Source of the DNA: Pontibacter virosus
GTDB lineage: Bacteria > Bacteroidota > Bacteroidia > Cytophagales > Hymenobacteraceae
Direction of reading: 5' to 3'
Length of the DNA: 64,000 nucleotides
NCBI RefSeq assembly: GCF_003096355.1
Contig: NZ_QEKI01000001.1
Coordinates: forward strand, 1 to 64,000
How positions within the stretch are numbered: the first letter of the stretch is position 1; every line of letters starts with the position of its first letter. Shown piece by piece: positions 41,565 to 50,040 of the stretch. Position numbers and translations under genes: made by a program. The notes under the pieces are model-generated. The model did no database searches. It was given only the letters and a program-made list of their open reading frames with translations, and was not told the DNA's origin.

Positions 41565-42768
41565 ACAACAGAAACTGACCGAAGAAGATGACGCGCTTTT
41601 AGCAGAACTCGGCATAGAGGTAGAAGCCAAAAAAGCCGTTAAGTACTCGCCCAGAGAAGAGCGAATTATCGCTGGCTTTGAGGAGATACAAAAGTTCGTG
41701 GAAGAGCATAATCGATTGCCCGAACACGGTGAGGACAGAGATATTTTTGAAAGGCTGTATGCCGTAAGGCTTGAACAAATCCGCAGGCAGGAAGAGTGCA
41801 GAAATCTTCTTAAAGAGCTGGATCATCAAAATCTTCTGGATAGCGAAAGTAAACCTGGTGCAGACATTTCAGAGGACTTGGATGACGAGGAATTGCTGGC
41901 GCAGCTTGGCGTGGATGTTAATAACGAGGATTCAATCACAAACCTAAAACATGTAAAGCCTCGCGTAGAGAAAAAGGCAGCAGAAGAAATTGCCAACCGT
42001 ACCCGCTGCGAAGATTTCGACAACTTCAAACCATTGTTTGCGGCGGTTAAAAGAGATATCGATACTGGTTTCAGGAAAACTATTCGTTTCAGAAAAGACG
42101 CCGGCTTCACCAAGACAAGCCTTAAGAAAGCTCAGTTTATTATTGTAGGGGGGCAAATGGCGTATATAGCCGAGATTGGAGAAACGTTTAAAGCTCCCAA
42201 TGGTGAAGAAGATGCCCGCTTGCGGGTTATTTATGCCAACGGTACGGAAAGCAATATTTTGCTCAGGTCTCTGATTCGGGCCATGTACAAGGACGAAACC
42301 AGTAGGTTTATCACTGACGCCGACTCAGGGCCTCTATTCTCTGGCGAGAACAGTGAAGATGATCAGGAGAGCGGTACAATTTACGTACTGCGTAGCCTAT
42401 CCAATCATCCTACTATCAAAGAGAACAGAGAGATCGTCCATAAAATTGGAGTGACGGGTGGAGCTGTTGAGAAACGGCTTGTGAACGCCAAAAATGATCC
42501 AACCTTTCTTATGGCCGATGTAGAAGTAGTAGCCACTTACAAACTAGCGAACATCAACAGGACGAAACTTGAGAATATAATTCACAAGTTTTTCGGTGCA
42601 GCAAAGTTGGATATTGAATTAATGGACCGTTTTGGAAAGCCGGTAAAAGCACGAGAATGGTTTTTGGTTCCGATCTTCATTATTGATGAAATGGTAGAAA
42701 AAATCAAAGATGGCACTGTCAGCGCTTATTATTATGATCCCGCTTCTGCAGAGTTAAAGAAGCATTAG
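41557..42768 (+). CDS. GIY-YIG (T5orf172-type) nuclease
   Basis: A 403-residue protein. N-terminal ~170 residues: acidic, with a repeated short motif DDALLAELGIEVEAKKAV and DDEELLAQLGVDVNNED (two similar helices, about 11-27 and 109-125). A beta-rich middle domain spans about 190-260. The C-terminal GIY-YIG domain (about 272-375) has YVLRS (276-280), HKIGVT (295-300), R307 and the metal-binding E339 in TKLENIIH. It is the expected nuclease partner of the methylase and helicase. The two LLAxLG repeats look like docking motifs and may bind the helicase. Function in restriction is inferred. Confidence 0.88.
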   Translation: MAKQQKLTEEDDALLAELGIEVEAKKAVKYSPREERIIAGFEEIQKFVEEHNRLPEHGEDRDIFERLYAVRLEQIRRQEECRNLLKELDHQNLLDSESKPGADISEDLDDEELLAQLGVDVNNEDSITNLKHVKPRVEKKAAEEIANRTRCEDFDNFKPLFAAVKRDIDTGFRKTIRFRKDAGFTKTSLKKAQFIIVGGQMAYIAEIGETFKAPNGEEDARLRVIYANGTESNILLRSLIRAMYKDETSRFITDADSGPLFSGENSEDDQESGTIYVLRSLSNHPTIKENREIVHKIGVTGGAVEKRLVNAKNDPTFLMADVEVVATYKLANINRTKLENIIHKFFGAAKLDIELMDRFGKPVKAREWFLVPIFIIDEMVEKIKDGTVSAYYYDPASAELKKH

Positions 42769-42870
42769 GATAGGTAGCCTTTTGAAGTAAAGACTTTCAT
42801 TGTAATCACTGTCAAACGTTGCTGGGAATGGTAGTTCGGAAGTCAAAATAGTAAGGTGCTGTTAACAGGT

Positions 42871-44439
42871 CTACTGCTTTAGCTGCTGCTTCAGCAACTC
42901 TCGTCCCTTCTCTGTTGTAATATACTGCTGCAAGGGGCTGCTGGGCCGGTCTTTGATAGTCTGGTCTAATAGCCCCTTCTCTAATAAAGGATTTACATAG
43001 CGTCTCACGTTGTCTGTGTGGTTAGCCAGGCCCACCCCCTTCTCCAGGATGTCTTTACGCTTAGCTGGTTTAAGCGCATAACTCAGAATCTTCATATGCT
43101 CTGGTTCCAATTCCCTTGCCAGCTCTTCTTCAACTTGGTCGCTAACTTGGTCGCTAACTTGGTCGTTATCGACTAAGCTATCTTCTATAAAGGCAGGATG
43201 GCAGAAAAGCTCTACTTCGAAAAAGGTGCGGTCTTCATCTGTTCTAAAAGTAGGTGCAGGAGACCCGTTGTTTTCCAGTACCCTTTTGATGGTAGGGATG
43301 CCAGTGGCCCTGCCCTCCGTCAAGTCCAGTTCCTTTAGAAAATCGCCCAGGCGGCGGTTACGGTAGCGGCGTGGCCTGATGCGCCCGCTATTCAGATCCT
43401 CCTGCCGGATAGAGCGGTCCGGCCCGCCGTAGTTAAGAATCACAATGGAGTCTGGTGTCATCCGAATCTCCACCTGTTCCCGGACTAGGTAGTCCCGGTG
43501 GTACAAGGCATTGGCTACGGCTTCCTCCAGGGCCGCGTAAGGGTAATTCCACACGCGCACGGCCTCCGCCTTTCCTGGCTGCTTTATGACCTTTTCCCTT
43601 AGGAAATTGGTCTGCAGCAAATCCAGCGTCTTCCGGATCATGTCAGGTACCGGGCCTGTGATTTTGGGAAACTCTGTAAATTCTGAGTGCCCCTCCCCCT
43701 TCGGGAAATACACTACGTCTACCCAGGAGGCGGGGAAGAACTTTTCCGGATGCTCATTGAACATCATCAGCGCCACGTTGCGTGGGAATCGGTGCTCTGC
43801 AGGGCCCTCCACCAGTAGCATCTGCTCCAGTACTTCCGCTTTGGAACGCTGTTCTGTCCATTCAAACAGTCTACTCTCCACTTTTCGTAGGTGGTCCTGC
43901 ACCAGTACCATGGACACATCGTCTAAGCTTGCATGGGTGTTTGGGCGGTCATCGAAGGGCACCTGGTTAGCCAGACTGATGAGCTCCTGCTGGGTCTCCT
44001 GGTCCGCCTTGACAGAGTTAGCGTAGCGGCGGACGTAGTAGAAGTGTCTTTTCTGATTGGCCGTAATCTGCTCCGGCACCTCATAGGGACGGTTAGAGCC
44101 GCCCGGCGCCCAAATCACCAGGATCTGCTGCCCGTCCACCTCTTCAAGAAAGACCTTTGGGCTGTAAAGAGGCCTGATCAGGTTGTTGAAGCCGATCATC
44201 TTCCTTTGGATTTCGGCGATCTCTGTTACAGAAAGTCCTTTTACTGGTCGCTTGGCCACTCCATCTTCCTCTATTATACCAACGATGATATATCCACCAC
44301 CTGTGTTCTCAAAATCATTAGCGAAGGCGCAAATAGATCGATAAATAGCATCAGGGTTCCATCCCTCTTTAAATTCAATCCGATCTGACTCTACGGAACG
44401 ATGATGTAATAGGTCTTCAATATTAATATGTAGTGGCAT
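42871..44439 (-). CDS. Schlafen AlbA_2/HATPase-type DNA-binding regulator with C-terminal wHTH
   Basis: A 522-residue protein. AlbA_2 domain (about 10-130: ESDRIEFKEGWNPDAIYRSI, GGGYIIVGI). Linker. HATPase_c_4-like domain (about 300-400) with ALEEAVANALYHRDYLVREQ, ILNYGGPDRSI and a GIPTIKRVLENNGSP block. Then DQVSDQVSDQV repeats and a C-terminal winged helix (PAKRKDILEKGVGLANHTDN). Members act as transcriptional regulators or defence components. The gene is convergent with the GIY-YIG gene. A truncated copy of its 3' end is present at 16968-17275, so the gene family has been duplicated or transferred within this region. It shares its HATPase module with the SIR2 protein at 44825. Confidence 0.88.
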   Translation of the reverse strand: MPLHINIEDLLHHRSVESDRIEFKEGWNPDAIYRSICAFANDFENTGGGYIIVGIIEEDGVAKRPVKGLSVTEIAEIQRKMIGFNNLIRPLYSPKVFLEEVDGQQILVIWAPGGSNRPYEVPEQITANQKRHFYYVRRYANSVKADQETQQELISLANQVPFDDRPNTHASLDDVSMVLVQDHLRKVESRLFEWTEQRSKAEVLEQMLLVEGPAEHRFPRNVALMMFNEHPEKFFPASWVDVVYFPKGEGHSEFTEFPKITGPVPDMIRKTLDLLQTNFLREKVIKQPGKAEAVRVWNYPYAALEEAVANALYHRDYLVREQVEIRMTPDSIVILNYGGPDRSIRQEDLNSGRIRPRRYRNRRLGDFLKELDLTEGRATGIPTIKRVLENNGSPAPTFRTDEDRTFFEVELFCHPAFIEDSLVDNDQVSDQVSDQVEEELARELEPEHMKILSYALKPAKRKDILEKGVGLANHTDNVRRYVNPLLEKGLLDQTIKDRPSSPLQQYITTEKGRELLKQQLKQ

Positions 44440-44824
44440 AAGGTAAAAATAATACTGCAGGTCGGTACTAACAAAATTGAATAAATATAGAATGATTCTT
44501 GGACTGTAACAGTAGCTACTAATTCTTTACAGGCAGCCACTGAAGTAACAGATATGCGTGGGTATTTCAGAGAGAAAAGCCTGTTCTTCCAATGCTGCGA
44601 GAATCTTTTCGTAACACCTTTAAGTAAAGTAATCCTTTAATTAAATGTTTAAGAAGCTTTTTTCTATTTCCGCAGTATAAGTATAGAAAATTTCATTCTC
44701 TATTTTGTTATTAAAACTTATCTCTAAACATTTATCTTAAAAATTTCACAATTCACTACTATCATAGTATTTTGCTTACGGTCTATCACATTAGCAGGAA
44801 ACTGTACTACTGTATATTTAAGTT
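44440..44824. other. Intergenic region between divergent AlbA and SIR2 genes
   Basis: About 385 bp, strongly A+T-rich, must hold promoters for both divergent genes. I see no open frame of note and no clear dyad; I could not assign a reliable -7 element. Confidence 0.45.
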
Positions 44825-47578
44825 ATGGTGAATCTCACTCCCGCCAGCCCAGGTAATATTCTTTCTTTGTTTCATGAACCTGTAAAGCCAGTGTTTCTTT
44901 TAGGTGCTGGCGCGTCCAAAACCTCTGGTATACCTCTTGCTGGGGAGGTGACGGAGAAAATTATTCGAACGGCCTACTGTAGAGATCAGGGTTACCCTAC
45001 TAATTACCCTATGGTGCAAAGAAGCGACTGGGTTCCTTGGGTAAAGGAATTTCCCTGGTATAATACATCTGTATCAGCAACGGAAAACTATCCTATTGTT
45101 GTTGATGAACTTCTACGCCCTCAAAGTGTAAGGAGAGAGTTTTTTCTTGAACTCGTTAATCCTTCTGGAATTAGCCCTAGTATTGGATATGATGCTCTAG
45201 CAGAAATGCTACAAAACAAGCTTGTTGATATTGTTTTGACAACAAACTTCGACAACTGCCTTGGTAATGCAATGACATATAAAAAACAAATATTAATTCC
45301 AATTAAAACGAATAATGACTATGTCCAGTTTTCTTTAACACCAAAATTTCCCTTAGAAATATACCTTCATGGATCGGTAGAACATTATTCTGACAAGAAT
45401 ATAGTAGAAGAAGTACAGTCTCTTTCAGCTGATACTGTTGAAAAAATGCAACCTTTGTTAAGAGACCATCCTTTAGTTGTTGTTGGATACAGAGGCGGCG
45501 AACCTTCTATTACTAAAAGTCTTTTAATAGATAGTTTAGAATATACTAATAATTTTAAAAATGGAATATGGTGGTGCTTACTTAAGCAAGAAAAACCAGA
45601 GAACTGCCCACCATTGGTATTAGAATTAGCAGAAAAATGCGGCGGAAATTTTCGTTTCGTTCATATAGATGGATTTGATCAATTATTATATAAGGATTTG
45701 TGGCAGCGGCTTAAGCCTTCCCTTAATAGGATTGCATTAAAACCAACTTTGATAACTCATAATAGCTCTGGCAACTCATCTCCAACTTTTGATACCCAAC
45801 CTGTTGTTAAAGCAACTGAAGAGGAGTTGGAGTGGTCATTAATTCAAGAAAGAATAATAGAATACAGCAATAGGCTTGATATCTATTTGCCAAGCTCTTT
45901 AGGAAAAGAAAGATTAAGGCAGGAAATGCTTAATAGACATCTTGCTGTGTATCAAGAAGGGGTTTTCAAGCTCACTTCTGCTGGGTGTCTCTTATACACA
46001 TCCTTACCTCAATATCATTTCCCTGATGCAGTAGTACTTTTTTCTCTAACAGGGCCCGATGGCTGGAAAAGGGAAATCTCGGCAAAGCTTTTAGATGATG
46101 ATGATTCAGAAGTTCAAAACTTTCAAAGAATGATAAAGGGCAACCTTTGGAGGCAGCTAAATGAAGTGATGGATTCTCTTGCCCTTATTAACAGAGCCTA
46201 TCGCTTAAAGGGTGAATCATCCGAAACAGTATATCCTTACCCTCCTTTAGCGATTAAGGAAATTATAGTTAATGCTCTAGTTCATAGAGACTATTCAAAG
46301 TCAGGTAAAGTAGAAATAGAAGTAACTCCTCATTACATAAAGGTAATTAGCCCTGGAGGATTAACTGAGGAGGTAAAGCTTCAAGTTGCTTCAAATTCCA
46401 TCGAAGATGAAATTGTAAAGAATGGTCGTAGAGGTATAAAGGGTTATAGGAACCCTATTCTAGCTGATATATTCTATGGCTCTGGAGCGATGGATAAAGC
46501 TGGCTCCGGATTATCAGACGTTTATCGTTGGATGAATGAGAATGAAAGTACAGTTACTTTTGGGCCTTCTCAGGATAACGAAACCTTCGAGGTTACACTC
46601 TATGGACGCCAAGACATAGTTGATAGTTTAACTAAAACTGCATCCCCACTCAAGACTACTACAGTTAAGTATGCAGCCAATATTTTAGAGTTAGTGAACA
46701 TACCACAACAAATTTGGTCTGCTTCTAGCACTTGTTCAAGTAAAAAAGAAATATGGAAGGCTCTTTCTGATAAATGGCACCCGCAGTTTGTTTACTACGG
46801 TGGCAGAGTTTGGACATTTTTTGATTTAAATCAACGCAATAGTCCTTTGAAGTCTGTTATAGATTTTGGAACAGTTGAAGTTTATGACCTTGAGGATTTT
46901 ATATCAATTGAAAACGGAAAACTTTTCACTCAACTTGTCAACTTAAATATTGAGGAGCATTTTAGCTCATTAGGTCTTAGAATTGATAAAAAGCGACATA
47001 GAGCGTACTTCCCAAGATTGAAGGAGGAAGGATCTCGTACCCAAAGCTATCAAGCAAGGTTTAAAAAAGCGACTAGAACTGTCGCTAAGCCTCGGACATC
47101 ACTCTCAACAGGAAAAATACTGTATTGGGAGCACCAAGCTATAAGTTATAAGTTTGAAAAATTTGGCCATTCATATGGCCTGTTTATAAACCCTAGCTAT
47201 GTTTTCACAATAGAAGGTTGGAAAAAACTTCTTGCTTCTGATAAAGTTAACAAACTATCTACAAAAAAAGCCGCCCGGGATTATAATATGACTGTACTTA
47301 ATGCACTCATATTTTGGTCAAGGTTTATTGCTGGTAATGAAGATTCTTACTCTTTCGAATTAAAGCCTAATATTAGAAGGTTTGGAGATGATTCTTCGAG
47401 ATATTCTCTTCCTCGTTTAGGATTTTCAGCTATACTACCTGTTACAAGTATTAATGATGTTTCGATTGAAGGCCATGACTTTATAGAACCCGAAGAGAAT
47501 AGTAACCTCCTAGAAGCGGTAGATCAAGAGCTGGAAAACTTGCTTAAAGAGTTTCTTGACACCGATGATAACCTTTAG
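44825..47578 (+). CDS. SIR2-HATPase-APAZ effector subunit of a short Argonaute system
   Basis: A 917-residue protein with three parts. (1) SIR2-like NADase (about 20-290): GAGAS at 27-31, N141 and D143 in TTNFDN, H182 in YLHGS, all intact. (2) A module of about 300 residues (about 330-600) like the HATPase_c_4 half of Schlafen/AlbA regulators: LTSAGCLLYTSLP, then IKEIIVNALVHRDYS (477-491), VISPGGL and GSGAMDKAGSGLSDV. The AlbA_2 part itself is missing. (3) APAZ-like C-terminus (about 615-917: YFPRLKEEG, WEHQAISYKFEKFGHSYGLF, NPSYVFTIEGW). Ordinary SIR2-APAZ proteins are near 450-600 residues, so the middle module is an extra. On guide-target recognition by the Argonaute downstream it should deplete NAD+ (family knowledge). 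The locus is markedly A+T-rich. Confidence 0.85.
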   Translation: MVNLTPASPGNILSLFHEPVKPVFLLGAGASKTSGIPLAGEVTEKIIRTAYCRDQGYPTNYPMVQRSDWVPWVKEFPWYNTSVSATENYPIVVDELLRPQSVRREFFLELVNPSGISPSIGYDALAEMLQNKLVDIVLTTNFDNCLGNAMTYKKQILIPIKTNNDYVQFSLTPKFPLEIYLHGSVEHYSDKNIVEEVQSLSADTVEKMQPLLRDHPLVVVGYRGGEPSITKSLLIDSLEYTNNFKNGIWWCLLKQEKPENCPPLVLELAEKCGGNFRFVHIDGFDQLLYKDLWQRLKPSLNRIALKPTLITHNSSGNSSPTFDTQPVVKATEEELEWSLIQERIIEYSNRLDIYLPSSLGKERLRQEMLNRHLAVYQEGVFKLTSAGCLLYTSLPQYHFPDAVVLFSLTGPDGWKREISAKLLDDDDSEVQNFQRMIKGNLWRQLNEVMDSLALINRAYRLKGESSETVYPYPPLAIKEIIVNALVHRDYSKSGKVEIEVTPHYIKVISPGGLTEEVKLQVASNSIEDEIVKNGRRGIKGYRNPILADIFYGSGAMDKAGSGLSDVYRWMNENESTVTFGPSQDNETFEVTLYGRQDIVDSLTKTASPLKTTTVKYAANILELVNIPQQIWSASSTCSSKKEIWKALSDKWHPQFVYYGGRVWTFFDLNQRNSPLKSVIDFGTVEVYDLEDFISIENGKLFTQLVNLNIEEHFSSLGLRIDKKRHRAYFPRLKEEGSRTQSYQARFKKATRTVAKPRTSLSTGKILYWEHQAISYKFEKFGHSYGLFINPSYVFTIEGWKKLLASDKVNKLSTKKAARDYNMTVLNALIFWSRFIAGNEDSYSFELKPNIRRFGDDSSRYSLPRLGFSAILPVTSINDVSIEGHDFIEPEENSNLLEAVDQELENLLKEFLDTDDNL

Positions 47579-47602
47579 CACAAACACTATAACAACTTAT
47601 CA

Positions 47603-49084
47603 ATGTCTATAAGCGTCCGTTTACACGAGTTGCCAGAACCATTACTAGAGTTTGGTGGCGCAGGTGAGTTTACTGATCCTAAAGTTGGTTTAAGAGAGGC
47701 AGGACCATATGACCTAAGATTCGGAAATGCAGCCAGAAATACAAATATAAGATTAGGCTTAGTTGGCCCACAGGCAATGCTTCTGAAAGCTAGGAACTGG
47801 TTTAGCACTTGTATGGGGCATATTGAATCAACTATGAAGAATATAGATCAATATCCCCACTATCCTGGCTTTGAATCAGTATTTAGATGTTCTTTATCTC
47901 TAAGCTCTAGATGGGAGAATACTATCAGTGAAACATCCCTTAAAGAAGCTATTTCAGAAAAAGTGGATGCGTTAGCTTTTGAAAAAGTTCTGCAGTTATA
48001 TAGTGACGCCATTAAACGTTTAGCTTCTCAGGAGTTTTCTAAACCTCATGTAATTATTTGCTGCTTACCTGAGGAAGTTATAAACAGATGCTGGAGTATT
48101 AAGAATCAAGTTGTTAAACATACTAGCAAAGCAAAAAAAATAAGTCAGCAGCTGAATTTATTTGAAGTATTACCAGAAGTAGAAGAAACAGCAGAAGACT
48201 TACTAAATCGAGACTTTAGACGAGCACTAAAAGCAAAGGCAATGGAATGTCAAATTCCAATACAGATTGGAAGGGACAGGCTATTTGTAGGTGTTGAGAG
48301 AGGTGGACAGGATGCTGCTACTAGAGCTTGGCATAGCAGCATTGCCATATATTATAAAGCTGGAGGAATACCTTGGCGACTCAGAAGCAATGGGCCAGAA
48401 ACCTGTTATGTAGGAATAAGTTTTCACCATTTGTACACTACTACAAATCGCCACTTAGTACGATCATGTATTGCTCAGGCTTTTTCATCCGATGGAGAGG
48501 GATTTGCTATTAGAGGAGCAAATATTCCTTGGGATGCTAAGCAAGATCGGAATGTTCATTTAACAGAAAAACAAGCATATGAGATGGGAGAGAAAATTCT
48601 GGAAAACTATAGTGACAGGACAGGAATGACTCCTCAAAGAGTTGTGATACATAAAACATCAGCATTTAATGAGGACGAGACAGAAGGTTTCAGAACAGCC
48701 CTAGCTAATATTCCTATTGTTGAGCTAATCAACCTTGCTCCAACAGATCTAAGACTTGTAAGACATGGGGAGTATCCTCCCAAAAGAGGAACATTATGCA
48801 TAGTAAATGAAGCAAATTCCTATTTATTTACGACAGGGTTTATGCCTTCTTTGGGAACTTACCCTGGTCCACATATCCCGGCACCGCTACAAATAAAGTC
48901 TGACCAGCCTATAGATGTCGAGAAGGTCGCGATAGATGTTTTAAGTTTGGCTAGAATGAACTGGAATACATCCAGTACAACAAGTGGCTTTCCAGTAACT
49001 CTTTTTTTTGCAAGGCAAGTTGGCGGAATTATGGCAGAATACGGAGACAGAGAACCTCATACCTCTTTTAGATACTACATTTGA
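47603..49084 (+). CDS. Short prokaryotic Argonaute (MID-PIWI), catalytically inactive
   Basis: A 493-residue protein of short-pAgo size without N and PAZ domains. MID region (about 20-215) with DPKVGLREAGPYDLRFGNA and IRLGLVGPQAMLLKARNW; PIWI region (about 225-493) with WRLRSNGPETCYVGISFHH and RVVIHKTSAFNEDETEGF. The first catalytic Asp of PIWI is replaced: YVGIS, Ser273. Target slicing is therefore not expected, as in SPARSA/SPARTA-type systems. It starts 24 bp after the SIR2-HATPase-APAZ gene and should form a complex with it, using a nucleic-acid guide to sense invading DNA or RNA. Composition matches its partner and differs from flanking genes. Confidence 0.9.
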   Translation: MSISVRLHELPEPLLEFGGAGEFTDPKVGLREAGPYDLRFGNAARNTNIRLGLVGPQAMLLKARNWFSTCMGHIESTMKNIDQYPHYPGFESVFRCSLSLSSRWENTISETSLKEAISEKVDALAFEKVLQLYSDAIKRLASQEFSKPHVIICCLPEEVINRCWSIKNQVVKHTSKAKKISQQLNLFEVLPEVEETAEDLLNRDFRRALKAKAMECQIPIQIGRDRLFVGVERGGQDAATRAWHSSIAIYYKAGGIPWRLRSNGPETCYVGISFHHLYTTTNRHLVRSCIAQAFSSDGEGFAIRGANIPWDAKQDRNVHLTEKQAYEMGEKILENYSDRTGMTPQRVVIHKTSAFNEDETEGFRTALANIPIVELINLAPTDLRLVRHGEYPPKRGTLCIVNEANSYLFTTGFMPSLGTYPGPHIPAPLQIKSDQPIDVEKVAIDVLSLARMNWNTSSTTSGFPVTLFFARQVGGIMAEYGDREPHTSFRYYI

Positions 49085-49652
49085 AGCAAGAGGTGCTTAC
49101 TCTGGGAATTCAGGACTAGAAGGAATTACCCTGTCTCAGAGCCGCTTGAAAGATGGGTATGTAACGTAATCTTTATCTTTTTACATATTTAATAATTGCG
49201 GATTCCTGCTTCCTGTCTTCCCTACTTTTTCAATTCGCGCTTCATGGAGCAAAGCATAAGTTAGTGAAGTGGCAGGTATAACTATATGTATATCTAAAGT
49301 CAAGGTGCACCTCCTTTGATCTCTTGGTGTTTGCAGGATTGTCGTAACCTTGCTCTTTTGCTAGAACACTGGATGTTCCACGGGCAAAATGCGAGCAATG
49401 AAAAAAGCTAGAACGTCCCAGCTAGTATTTTTCACAAAAGCCTCCCTCCTGCTCATCACTTCGCACGAAAAGGGACAATAGTTAGTGAATCAGGAGACAA
49501 CGCCAGGTGCAGTTTCACACTTTTGTGTACCTATAACGTTTTACAAACGCACCTTTGTAAAAAGAAGCAACAATACCGTTGGACGATTCTGGTACAGGTA
49601 TTACTAGAGAAAGCACATGCTCTGTTCTATACATCTAAAATTGCTTCAAAAA
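49085..49652. other. Intergenic region after the Argonaute operon
   Basis: About 570 bp with no credible gene; the frame at 49523-49801 runs antisense into the HMA gene and lacks protein character. I see no clear terminator for the Argonaute gene itself. This is the boundary between the defence and copper islands. Confidence 0.45.
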
Positions 49653-49684
49653 GGAGAGGCACCTCATTTAAAAGTGCCTCCCCT
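49653..49684 (-). terminator. Rho-independent terminator of the HMA chaperone gene
   Basis: On the minus strand a GAGGCAC/GTGCCTC stem (49656-49662 with 49674-49680, extended by G/C pairs) is followed by TTTTTG, 34 bp after the chaperone stop. Confidence 0.8.
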
Positions 49685-49717
49685 TACTTACAAGCTAACT
49701 ATTTGGCTACAGATATG

Positions 49718-49927
49718 TTAAATAGGCTGTGCTTTAAAGCCAGCTCTCTCTACAGTGGCGATAATCTCACTGGCAGAGAGGGACTCTGTTTTCACGGTTA
49801 GAACTTTGTCTTTGTTGGCTGTATCTACATTCCATTCACAAACACCTTCGGCGGCATTAAGTACTGGAGTTACTTTAGAAACACAGCCTCCACAGTTTAT
49901 GTTAGTTTTAAACTTTAGGTCTTTCAT
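49718..49927 (-). CDS. HMA-domain copper chaperone
   Basis: 69 residues from the ATG at 49927 (MKDLKFKTNINCGGCVSKVT); the longer frame to 49987 adds an unlikely N-terminus. The ferredoxin-like HMA fold has the metal site N-C-G-G-C in INCGGCVSKV and ends KAQPI. It ferries Cu(I) to a pump such as the CopA encoded upstream on the same strand (113 bp between). Confidence 0.9.
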   Translation of the reverse strand: MKDLKFKTNINCGGCVSKVTPVLNAAEGVCEWNVDTANKDKVLTVKTESLSASEIIATVERAGFKAQPI

Positions 49928-50040
49928 AATCACTCTATTTTTAGTTACACTACTTAAATTGAACATTACAAAAATACGCGCGCTCAAAGCCGCACTTGTT
50001 ACATAATGTTCCTTATCTATTACATATTTATTGAAGCATG

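Noticed and set aside
36763..42768. BREX or DISARM assignment for the methyltransferase operon
   Set aside because: No PglZ, BrxC, DrmA/DrmB or phospholipase-D genes are present.
43137..43170. Short tandem repeat with the GGTCGCTAACTT unit as a minisatellite or CRISPR-like array
   Set aside because: It is a coding repeat of DQVS within the AlbA/HATPase gene, only two to three units.
49523..49801. 92-residue plus-strand frame before the copper island
   Set aside because: It runs through a terminator hairpin and antisense into the HMA chaperone.
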